From Tubiluchus corallicola (lineage: Eukaryota; Priapulida; Priapulimorpha; Priapulimorphida; Tubiluchidae), in assembly GCA_030141605.1 (NCBI GenBank), contig JAQGDQ010001857.1:1-23273 (forward strand): a stretch of 23,273 nt of DNA, read 5' to 3'. The notes under the pieces are model-generated. The model was given only the letters and a program-made list of their open reading frames with translations, made no database searches and was not told the DNA's origin. A program made the translations under genes and the position numbers. The stretch's first letter is position 1; each line of letters begins with the position of its first letter. Shown in pieces: positions 8,612 to 18,236 of this stretch.

Positions 8612-10723
8612 CATAGAAATTAAGCCACTTGTTATGCTGCATTGTTTAGTAAATGCTTGAAATGGTGTAATAGAAATTAAACCACTTGTTATGCTGCAAT
8701 GTTTAGTAAATGCTTGAAACGGTGTAATAGAAATTAAGCTACTTGTTATGCTGCATTGTTTAGTAAATGGTTGGAATGGTGTAATAGAAATTAAGCCACT
8801 TGTTATTCTGCATTGTTTAGTAAATGCTTGAAATGGTGTAATAGAAATTAAGCCACTTGTTATGCAGCATTGTTTAGTAAATGCTTGAAATGGTGTAATA
8901 GAAATTAAGGCACTTGTTATGCTGCAATGTTTAGTAAATGTTTGTAATGGTGTAATAGAAATTAAGGCACTTGTTATGCTGCAATGTTTAGTAAATGCTT
9001 GAAATGGTGTAATAGAAATTAAGCCACTTGTTATGCTGGAATGTTTAGTAAATGCTTGTAATGGTGTAATAGAAATTAAGCCACTTGTTATGCTGGAATG
9101 TTTAGTAAATGCTTGAAATGGTGTAATAGAAATTAAGCCACTTGTTATGCTGCAATGTTTAGTAAATGCTTGTAATGGTGTAATAGAAATTAAGCCACTT
9201 GTTATGCTGCAATGTTTAGTAAATGCTTGTAATGGTGTAATAGAAATTAAGCTACTTGTTATGCTGCATTGTTTAGTAAATGTTTGTAATGGTGTAATAG
9301 AAATTAAGCTACTTGTTATGCTGCATTGTTTAGTAAATGCTTGGTATGGTGTAATAGAAATTAAGCCACTTGTTATGCTGGAATGTTTAGTAAATGTTTG
9401 TAATGGTGTAATAGAAATTAAGCCACTTGTTATGCTGCATTGTTTAGTAAATGCTTGGAATGATGTAATAGAAATTAAGCCACTTGTTATGCTGCAGTGT
9501 TTAGTAAATGCTTGGAATGATGTAATAGAAATTAAGCCACTTGTTATGGTGCATTGTTTAGTAAATGCTTGTAATGGTGTAATAAAAATTAAGCCACTTG
9601 TTATGCTGCAATGTTTAGTAAATGCTTGAAATGGTGTAATAGAAATTAAGCCACTTGTTATGCTGGAATGTTTAGTAAATGGTTGGAATGGTGTAATAGA
9701 AATTAAGCCACTTGTTATGCTGCATTGTTTAGTAAATGCTTGGAATGATGTAATAGAAATTAAGGCACTTGTTATGCTGCAGTGTTTAGTAAATGCTTGG
9801 AATGATGTAATAGAAATTAAGCCACTTGTTATGCTGCATTGTTTAGTAAATGCTTGGAATGGTGTAATAGAAATTAAGCCACTTGTTATGCTGCAGTGTT
9901 TAGTAAATGCTTGGAATGGTGTAATAGAAATTAAGCCACTTGTTATGCTGCAGTGTTTAGTAAATGGTTGGAATGGTGTAATAGAAATTAAGCCACTTGT
10001 TATGCTGCATTGTTTAGTAAATGCTTGAAATGGTGTAATAGAAATTAAGCCACTTGTTATGCTGCAGTGTTTAGTAAATGCTTGAAATGGTGTAATAGAA
10101 ATTAAGCCACTTGTTATGCTGCAATGTTTAGTAAATGCTTAGAATGGTGTAATAGAAATTCAGCTACTTGTTATGCTGCATTGTTTAGTAAATGCTTGAA
10201 ATGGTGTAATAGAAATTAAGCCACTTGTTATGCTGCAGTGTTTAGTAAATGCTTGGAATGGTGTAATAGAAATTAAGCCACTTGTTATGCTGCAGTGTTT
10301 AGTAAATGGTTGGAATGGTGTAATAGAAATTAAGCCACTTGTTATGCTGGAATGTTTAGTAAATGCTTGTAATGGTGTAATAGAAATTAAGTCACTTGTT
10401 ATGCTGCAATGTTTAGTAAATGATTGGAATGGTGTAATAGAAATTAAGCCACTTGTTATGCTCCATTGTTTAGTAAATGCTTGGAATGGTATAATAGAAA
10501 TTAAGCCACTTGTTATGGTGCATTGTTTAGTAAATGCTTGGAATGATGTAATAGAAATTAAGCCACTTGTTATGCTCCATTGTTTAGTAAATGCTTGGAA
10601 TGGTATAATAGAAATTAAGCCACTTGTTATGGTGCATTGTTTAGTAAATGCTTGGAATGATGTAATAGAAATTAAGCCACTTGTTATGCTCCATTGTTTA
10701 GTAAATGCTTGGAATGGTATAAT
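8612..10723. repeat. 57-bp minisatellite, about 37 copies
   Basis: An uninterrupted array with a period of exactly 57 bp. The landmark GTTATGCTGC recurs from 8631 to 10683, exactly 36 periods, so there is no net indel across 2 kb; variation is by substitution. Because 57 is 3 x 19, each unit keeps a 19-codon frame (MLQCLVNACNGVIEIKPLV in one variant), broken where one codon is TGA instead of TGT or TGG. The opposite strand also has a 220-codon frame. I regard these as chance consequences of the period. The array ends about 70 bp before the exon 3 acceptor. The last copies alternate between two variants. Confidence 0.97.
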
Positions 10724-10792
10724 GTTGTTTGTGCAGTGATGTATTGACCGTGGAACTCTGCAAACTTGCATTACCAACTGTTTGTGTTGCAG

Positions 10793-10889
10793 GTACGTAG
10801 GTAATTTGGACCCATCCGTCACAGAGGAACTGATATATGCGCTTTTTGGACAAATTGGCCCAGTGAAAAGCAGTAAAATTATAAATGAA
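10793..10889 (+). CDS. TIA-1/TIAR-like protein, coding exon 3 (RRM1 first half, RNP2)
   Basis: A 97-nt exon between TTTGTGTTGCAG and GTAAGT. Its first base completes the exon 2 Leu codon, then 32 codons follow: YVGNLDPSVTEELIYALF, then GQIGPVKSSKIINE. LYVGNL is the RNP2 motif on strand beta1, and the Tyr at its second position is an RNA-stacking aromatic. TEELIYALFGQIGPV forms helix alpha1 and the following turn, matching the TIA-1/TIAR pattern of alpha1 followed by F-x-Q-I-G-P. TIA proteins bind U-rich RNA in the nucleus to promote 5' splice-site use through U1 snRNP, and repress mRNAs and nucleate stress granules in the cytoplasm. This exon confirms the family and the strand. Confidence 0.95.
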
Positions 10890-11483
10890 GTAAGTGTTTG
10901 AATTTTAGTTTTCAGTTTAAAATTAAAATTAAAGTTGATAAGGGGTCTGGTATTTTTGTATCCAAAAATCTATTGCATAATTTTCTTTTATTAAACACAG
11001 ATATTAACATTTTAATTTCATCTTGTATGCTTACTTCTCCATTTAATGTTTTGACAGCGTCATTATTAACATGTTTAATATTATTTTTTTCTTGCTGCAT
11101 ATTTTTTTGCGTCCTAAACAAAATTTAGGTAAAATGTTTTTTTAATTGATAGAGTTACAATTCTTGTGATGTTGATTCAAGATTAGGTTATAGTTTAGGC
11201 AGAGAAATTATGCAGATTCATAGCTTCTCAGTTGAATTAACCCAACCATGTAGTTCACTGTGTGCAATCGAGATGGCAGCACAAGCGTTTTGGCTGAAAT
11301 AGTGGTATGGTACCAGTTTTCAAATGTTGGGACTCATTTTCTTGGTGATCAAATGTTACTCTTTGTACCAACAGTAAACTGCAGGAGGGGAAACAGCTAC
11401 ATTTAATCTCTTGCACATAAATGGTGTGACTTTTTTATACATTTTCTTTATGTCGGCTTCTAAGAGAACGTCTGCTTCTTATA

Positions 11484-12096
11484 TAGGTTTTACATGTCAA
11501 ATGTAGACCTGCGTTAACTCAAATGTAGATTTAGGTAATTCAAATGTGTCTTGGTAACTCAAATGTAGACTTAGGTAATTCAAATGTGTCTTGGTAACTC
11601 AAATGTAGACTTAGGTAGTTCAAATGTGTCTTGGTAACTCAAATGTAGACTTTGGTAGTTCAAATGTGTTAACAATGGTTTTCAACAAATCTTGAGTGTT
11701 TTTGGTAAGTCAAATGTAGACACATGTCAAGTCAAATGTGACATTGGTATCTCAAATGTGGATAGGTGGTAAAGCTTAAGGATGTTAAATTTAATCTTCT
11801 TTAATTTCAATTTAATAATTGCTCTTAAGTTAAAATAACAACGTTATAGGTTCACTAATATTCTGCAAACTTTATATATCATTGGTACTGTTAGAGAAAA
11901 CAATACATTCTTAAAATAAACAATGTTTCTTGAGAGAAACTAATTCATTAATGCAGTGCTAATTTCTATGTCTACATTTGACTTACCTAAGTCACATTTG
12001 AGTTACCAAAACACATTCAAAATTCCTATGTCTACATTTGACTTACCTAAGTCACATTTCAACTTTCCTGTGTCTACATTTGACGTGTAAAACCTA
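11484..12096. mobile_element. Foldback/MITE-like element with modular inverted arms
   Basis: The left end (TAGGTTTTACATGTCAAATG, continuing TAGAC) is mirrored at the right end with one mismatch, and TA flanks both sides (11482-11483 and 12097-12098) as a candidate target-site duplication. Each arm is built from repeats of a roughly 20-bp module centred on TCAAATGT. The left arm runs as a roughly 40-bp tandem (11510-11670) with degenerate copies to about 11765. The right arm (about 11967-12090) carries the same modules inverted. The AT-rich centre has no coding capacity. A TA duplication with inverted ends recalls Tc1/mariner-type non-autonomous elements; repeat-built arms recall foldback elements. 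Confidence 0.8.
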
Positions 12097-13629
12097 TAGC
12101 AAGGATGATGCAGTGATAAAAGTTCATGTTATGCCTGGCGCATCCGGCAATTTTTGTCACCCGCGACTCGATGCAAATGCTCAGTGTTCAGTGATATTCA
12201 TTCGACTCATATGCAATGATGCCTGATTGGCAAGATTTATTAGTACTTAATAACTGCTATTTATAACTATAGTTACTGTATATTTATGCATTTTCTGTAT
12301 TTTGCAATGTAATGTATAGATAGCAAGAATAACCGTAACTGTTGTTTAAATATTAAGCTATTCACAAATAAATTACTAATGAAATATTTTCAACTGGTGA
12401 CCGTTTTTGACCACATGTTAAAAACTGTGGTCAGATTCCTCTTCTATGACAGAAAATGCTTTAAATGACAACTTTCCTTTCATGTTTACAAATAAAAAAT
12501 GCTTCTGTCAATTTGTTTGCTGTCGGTCATGTGGTAGCAATAAGTGCATTCCTCTTTTCCCTATGGTGTCTCCCTACACTGAGCCAGCATGCTTCAACAT
12601 GATAAGTAAAGGAATAGTAATCTTTTTTATTATGAAGTTAAAATAATTGTTAGAAAGAATAATTATACATAGGGTGTATGGACTACCGAGCATTATCTGC
12701 TTGAGGGGACATTTAGATAGGAAAGATATGAGCAGCAGTGCAGTCAGACAAAAATAACACAAAATCTTTTTCATAAATTGTTCCAATATTATTGAAAATA
12801 CGACCAGACTCACTCACACAGAGAGTCGAAAACTATTTGTGTTGCAAAAAGCTAATCATGTGTTTTTTAAACTACTTACAAGACATTTTAAAATGCTTTT
12901 ATTTAAATAATTTTTTACCTGTATTTTGTTTTGTTTTCTCTGTACTATATTTCTTCACTTCTTGTTTGTATTCCTAAATCTTTGTTGTCTTGTTCACATC
13001 ATTGTTATTTCCATTGTTAATTCTGTATTGGCTGTTTCTCTTCTGTTTTGCGATTCTTTCATTTCCTCGTTGTTTTGCTCATGTTAGACTTGATTCCGCT
13101 ATTAATTTGCTATTTGCGTCGCTTGGTTCTGTTTTGATCCCATATGTTCCGTTTTGTCATTTTTACCCTCTTGGACTTCCACAGAATTTCCCATTTCCAG
13201 TAGGCGTTACAGAAATTTTTATTTTTGTAGCTTACTAATATTTTTTTGAAGATTTCACAATTGACGTTTACTGCTTAGTGTGTTGCACACTTATTAAACT
13301 AGCATCATTTTGAGGTAAGCAAGCGTACATTTTGGGCAGACGTAAGCAGCTGATTTTCTGGATCTAGATCCAGGCGCCTAAAAATAGCTACTAAAGTATG
13401 ATAGCTGGAATGTTGGGTAACTTGGTACTTCATACTTCCCCCAAAGGAAGTAGTGTTGAAGTATATAAGTTTATTTATTTCCACTCTGCATCTAACAATT
13501 ATAATAAAAATACAGATAATTTCACTGAAGTAAATATAAATATAAATGCAATATTATCCAGAAATTACAAAAGAGATTCTTATGCGGCGTATACATGTGC
13601 AAATTACATTACAGAATAATTTTGATGCA

Positions 13630-13672
13630 TACAGTTTGAGCCTAAAAGCATAGCTTGACAGGCCAAACTGTA
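13630..13672. other. Imperfect hairpin, 12-13 bp stem
   Basis: TACAGTTTGAGCCT (13630-13643) pairs with AGGCCAAACTGTA (13660-13672), leaving one bulged A and a 16-nt loop. It could fold in DNA or pre-mRNA. It is shorter than a typical animal microRNA precursor, and I assign no function. Confidence 0.5.
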
Positions 13673-14100
13673 CGTGGAAATCTTAAAGAAGTGATTAATA
13701 ATTGAAATAATAATATATATACATAAAAGTGTGGGGGGGAGTAGTGAATGAAAGATGAAATGGAGCGAGAACTAAGAAAAACTAAGGAAAAAGGTTATCT
13801 TGGCACACTATTTGGTATTGAAAGTCAGATGAATTAGTGTAATAATTTTATTGTAGCAAACAGTTTGAATTATTTAAACATATTAAGAGCAAATTTGTTT
13901 TTCAGAAGCGTCAACAATATCTGAAATTAGGCATTTACTTACTGCACGTCTGATGTATATGAGTGTTATTTCAACAGGTGAAGTATTATTTTCCATGTAC
14001 TTAATGCTTTTGTAAAAGTACACGTGACCCGCCCTACCCTCCTGTATCAGGGTTGTGGATCAGGAGTTTCCAAAATAATTTTCTTTTGTTTTTTAATAAT

Positions 14101-14488
14101 AATGAGCCTTTTCACAGTTTCGTTGTGTGCATGCGCAGTAGCTGTAGGTCAAAGGTTAAGTGTACCACAGCAACGTGTCTTAACTACAACCGTCATGTGA
14201 CATGTGTAAAGCAAAGCCATTTCGCGCATCAGTTCAGTAACTTCAGTCATTTTACGTGAACTTTACTTAGTTGTGCATTAGTCTGTGCATGAGTAGCTAG
14301 CAGGATCTTGCTTGGGAACAAGAAAAATGAACTAGGCAAGGTTCTAGCTAGCTGGCTAAAACTGTTAGTATTACAGTAGCTTGGGCTGCGAGGCGTTGTC
14401 AAGTGTACACAAATGCACTGTCTGATACACTTAACCTTTGACCTTTTCACGATCATCATCAATCGCTGGAACTGTGAAAGGCTTATTC
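14101..14488. mobile_element. Inverted-repeat (MITE-like) element
   Basis: The left arm (14101-14170) and right arm (14418-14488) are complementary in two ordered blocks with similar spacing: AATGAGCCTTTTCACAGT against AACTGTGAAAGGCTTATT, and GGTCAAAGGTTAAGTGTA against TACACTTAACCTTTGACC. About 250 bp separate the arms. No ORF is convincing. The arrangement suggests a decayed non-autonomous DNA transposon; exact ends and target-site duplication are unclear. Confidence 0.6.
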
Positions 14489-15980
14489 AGTGTAGTGAAG
14501 AGAAAAACAGTGCAACCACATGTCAGCATGTAGTGCAATGAATTACACAGCAGACGTTTCTATTCTATTCTATAAATTGTTGGTTGCCTTTGATTACGCT
14601 GGTTAATTTCATGAATTGTGCTTGATAAGGCTTACTTGCAAGAAACGCAGTCTAAATCTTAGTCTAGTACATGGAACACAACGACCCTAGTTTAGTGAAT
14701 TTCACCAGGTATTCTTCATCTCCATGTTGGAGAACATGGAATTAATTTTGTTTTTGCAAAATACAAAAGCCCTCATCTTTTTATTGCCTGGCGCGTTGAT
14801 TGCTTGGCAGTTTGAAGAGGACGAATAAGAGAAAATGATGAAAACAGTATACGGATGAGGTTCCGCTTTTGAACACGAATGCTCAAAATGTCAGCTGATT
14901 AATTTTTAATCTTAGGGATATTGGAAACTCTTGTGTGGCGGAGAACACTTGTCAGTGTATGACGACGTAAATAATGAATACTATTCGATAGCAGAAGCCT
15001 GTCATTTGGGCATACATGTATAATGCAGTAATTCGTTGTCGATTCGTGAAACGTTTGACCCAGAAAGGGTATCGAGTGTTCCCGTTTCGATACCGCGCAG
15101 TAATTGTCGATGAGTTTTGACAGGACTCTTCGTTCCCCGATGACGACAATGTTTTCGTAGCTGCCGTCCAAATATTTACTTTATTCACCCGTGCGATTTG
15201 CTTCTTCATCCGTTTAGGTGATGAAGTCGGGTCGATGATGAATTATGCATCGTCAGCATCTTGAAACAGCATTAAGAGCCTGTTAGAGAAAATAACAGTC
15301 AATGTTAATATTTGCATAGAGGTTTGTTTGAATGTTGAATGAATTCCGGATCCAGAGTGGAGGCGGTCATGCAAACACTGACCAATGGTTGATTTTGAGT
15401 GATACTAGTAATGGAGCAGCGCATGTCCTAGAAAACTAAGTTACCGCATTTCGATTGTTTTTCTACCTCACTACCTTTCTATCTAACTGCTTTTGATGTG
15501 AAAAAGTCACTCAGCTTTCACAGTCAGTTTGAAACAGCATTAATAACAGCTAAGCAACAATAAGTGTCAACTTTTAATTTTACAGTGTAAAAAGTGTAAT
15601 AGTTTATGTTAGTTCGTCAAATGATTTACAGTTTCTGCATGTTTGGTGGTTACAGTTAAGATATTCATAAGTAAAAAATGATTGATTTTAGTGAAAATGG
15701 ATCATTTGTTTTATTATTGTCACTAGACCTACATAGACTGCAAGTGGTGTCTCGATATCTGTTCACATTTTTGTTGTTCATAAAAAGCTTTTCTTCCTAC
15801 GATCTGATCACTTATTCTTTCATGTACTCGTTCAAAACTTTTACCAAATTGATAAGAACTACTTGATATGACGACTTACCGGAACGTAGGTCGTCTGTCT
15901 GTTGTTATAAATCATTATTAGGGGTATTGAAAATTTATATTATAGGCAGCTATCACTTCCCAGAAGTATATACCATCAAA

Positions 15981-16116
15981 GCTAGTTTCACCAGCTAGCC
16001 AGTTGGCCACATTGGCTAGTTGCACCAGGTAGCCAGTTGGCCACACCGGCTAGTTTCACCAGCTAGCCAGTTGGCCACACTGGCTAGTTTCACCTGCTAG
16101 CCAGTTGGCCACACTG
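15981..16116. repeat. 34-bp tandem repeat, four copies, hairpin-prone
   Basis: Units begin at 15981, 16015, 16049 and 16083, each starting GCTAGTT and containing GCTAGCCAGTTGGCCAC (first and last copies vary slightly). Each unit holds complementary pieces (CTAGCCA with TGGCTAG across a unit junction), so single strands could fold into serial hairpins. The minus-strand ORF across it is a chance product. Confidence 0.9.
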
Positions 16117-16680
16117 AACTTGAACTGGAAAACACGTGGTTGGTCAATAGAGAACCAGGGATGATGCGTCAATAGAGATGATGCGAGGGTTGGTGCATTG
16201 CACATCTCTAACCCTGGGGACAGCAATCTGTTACATATCCACCCTTGTCTTTCTTTTGACCACCTTGGGGAGGGGAGGGGGAGGAGGTCCATGATTGGTC
16301 ACCTAAAATTAGTGTTTACAGGAAGAGAGGTGTACTGGCCAATATCTAAATTTTAGTAGCAGTTCTGTGTATACACTCCTGTGCTCAGAACTGGTTGCCT
16401 GGTGGCCCACATGGAAAAAACTCCTTGATAAAGGATATCAACTCCAAAGGATTTTAACCAAGATGCAGTTTTTCTTCCTAAACTCTTCCTGCTAGTGAAC
16501 ATTTTTTCATTTTACACCATTTTGTACCATTTACATAATCGTTCCTTTGTTCTTAACTAAAATCCTAGCAGTTGAACCATGCTCGTTTGAAAAAGGCATA
16601 AAAAAGACGATAATCTTGAGATTGCTGTTTCTGATGTCGAATTGCTATGTTGCTCTGGCAGTGAGGTAACATCGTGTAAG

Positions 16681-16763
16681 AGGTTTCAATACCAGAATGA
16701 CTGATTATTTTCAGAGTGTAAGATACGAAAGAGGTCTCAAGGCCAGAATGACTGGTTATCGTC
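16681..16763. repeat. Two-copy imperfect tandem duplication, 51-bp period
   Basis: AGGTTTCAATACCAGAATGA at 16681 recurs as AGGTCTCAAGGCCAGAATGA at 16732, with similarity continuing through CTGRTTAT. A diverged local duplication with no coding meaning seen. Confidence 0.75.
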
Positions 16764-17137
16764 ACAGGGTATCACCTACGGTTGAAAGTGACCAAGATGG
16801 CCGTCTGTCCTTAAAATCTTATGGCGAGAGATAACTATTGGTTTTCAGATTCCTTTACTTTTAATATATGAACGTTATTGTAATTATCATTTAAAATTTC
16901 GTCGGTCTTTTTTTGCACTTATTCTGTATGACTTTCCAGCTTTTTGATTCTTCCTTTTTCGTGTTTATTAATTAATCTAATGATGGCATAAGCACGACAC
17001 ATCGTAACAGTTAGAATCAGGATTGCGTTTGACGAAATTTAATGATTACTCCTCTATGGAATCCGTTTGTAATTGCATAGCAGTGATTTAAGGCATTCGC
17101 TTGCACTTTTGCATTAATTTTTATAAATTATTTTCAG

Positions 17138-17233
17138 GCGGGAAATGATCCTTACTGCTTCGTAGAATTTGTAGAGCATCAAGCGGCCGCTGCCGCATTG
17201 TTGGCTATGAACAGGAGGATGTGCTTGGGAAAG
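17138..17233 (+). CDS. TIA-1/TIAR-like protein, coding exon 4 (RRM1 second half, RNP1)
   Basis: A 96-nt, 32-codon, phase-0 exon between TTATTTTCAG and GTGAGA. It encodes [16 protein letters not shown], then [25 protein letters not shown] is the TIA-type RNP1 on beta3, with RNA-contacting aromatics at Tyr55, Phe57 and Phe60 of the 81-codon model; [13 protein letters not shown] is helix alpha2. Vertebrate TIA proteins read MNGRK at the end of this helix. Here it is MNRRM, so the usually conserved Gly is Arg (AGG, one change from GGG). Coding resumes beyond the window, where KVNWA-type sequence and RRM2 would be expected. Confidence 0.95.
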
Positions 17234-18139
17234 GTGAGAGATATTAAATTAACATTTTTTTGTGAATTTGCCATGCAACTAATTATGTATGTGCCATATG
17301 CTTTTGTACCATATATGATTTGAGTAAAGTCATTGAGTAACTAATTATGAATATGCCATACGAATGTGTGATACTTGAGTAAGTATGTGCCCAGATATCA
17401 TACAGTTGAAAAGTAAATAATTAATTCTTTGAAGTTATTCATGATAAATTCAAATTCAGTTCATTTCACCAGCAAACAAGCAAACTATGATAATACAAGT
17501 TTTACATGTACAACTTTTTTGCATAATTGAAAAAAACAACACAAAAATAGATCAATTTTTGACTCCCTAAATATACTATATTAAAGTGTTGAAGTTTGCC
17601 GCATGGCAGCTTTAAAGGGGACCTTGTTAAGCCACCACGAAACGTGAAACAAAGAACGAACATGATGAGGAGAGACGAGAATAAAGAAGAGCTATGTTGA
17701 AGTTAGTAGAAAGAAAACGGAAGGAAAGGAGTCAAAAGAAAACACAAAATAAGAAAACAATGACGACAATGAAAACAATGAAAACAATTGTAAGAAAGCA
17801 TGATGTCAGTGCTGCATAAGAAAACTATCACCTTGTTGTTAGTATCTAACAACAGGCCCACACTGTCTCAGAGAGTACTACCTTGCATTATCTATCTGTG
17901 ATAGATGGAGGATATCTATGAGATTGACATTTGTTATGTACAAGTACAAATTCTTACAATTGCACAAAAAGTTTTCATTAACACAGTGGTAAAACATACA
18001 GTCTGTTAAATAAACAACTCTTGTTAGTATAGTATTTTTGCAAAAAACAACAGCAAAACAAGTTACAGTCAAACCATTAGTTAGTCATCGTGCAACGCAA
18101 TCAAAATTGCTTCTTTCATTTTTTGATATTATTTTAGTA

Positions 18140-18236
18140 CTAGCAAAGGCCCCGCAAAAAATTTTGCGCAAAATACACTTATAATCAAAAATACGCGAAC
18201 ATCCTACATAGTCCTCGTTTTTATCACGGAAAGCCA
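18140..18236 (-). repeat. Dispersed repeat family, copy B (inverted)
   Basis: Reverse complement of copy A at 5648-5744 over about 97 bases, with small differences (for example GTATTTTTGATTAT against GTATTATTGATTAC). The flank on its far side (to about 18500) is more GC- and CpG-rich than its surroundings, contains a perfect TGACGTCA at 18282-18289, and may be a longer part of the same element. No coding sequence seen. Confidence 0.75.

Larger units (their letters stand above)
10890..17137 (+). other. Intron 3 of the TIA-like gene
   Basis: Runs from GTAAGT to TTATTTTCAG. It contains a foldback element (11484-12096), an inverted-repeat element (14101-14488), a 34-bp tandem hairpin repeat (15981-16116), a 51-bp duplication (16681-16763), a T-rich stretch (about 12880-13210), an imperfect 12-13 bp hairpin (13630-13672), a CpG-dense patch (about 14930-15230) and a G-rich tract (16265-16290). 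No internal coding exon is recognised; ORFs such as 12990-13238 are T-rich shadows. Confidence 0.6.

Noticed and set aside
9147-10739. Long ORFs of 19-residue repeats on + (9147-9629, 9660-10028, 10230-10739) and a 220-codon ORF on - (10160-10822)
   Set aside because: They follow from the 57-bp period being a multiple of three. Neighbouring units of the same array carry in-frame stops, the array is intronic, and the minus-strand ORF overlaps the RRM1 exon on the wrong strand.
10912-11128. Overlapping ORFs on both strands directly after exon 3
   Set aside because: No family resemblance I can name; begins within the intron donor region and looks like chance in AT-rich sequence.
12408-12433. 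8-bp perfect inverted repeat TGACCACA/TGTGGTCA
   Set aside because: Small palindromes of this size are expected several times per window; no other support.
12990-13238. 82-codon Phe/Leu-rich ORF resembling membrane segments
   Set aside because: T-rich DNA gives Phe/Leu/Ser codons by chance; no conserved motif.
14899-15209. Overlapping minus-strand ORFs of 90 and 85 codons
   Set aside because: No recognisable domain and no splice or promoter context. The open frames could be due to the higher local GC. Kept only as part of the CpG-patch finding.
15216-15310. Box C/D snoRNA candidate (GTGATGAAG with a following CGATGATG)
   Set aside because: No suitable CTGA box D with terminal stem at a proper distance.
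15870-15895. 9-bp hairpin (GACGACTTA with TAGGTCGTC, one G-U)
   Set aside because: Too short and isolated, with no T run or partner feature; expected by chance in a window this long.
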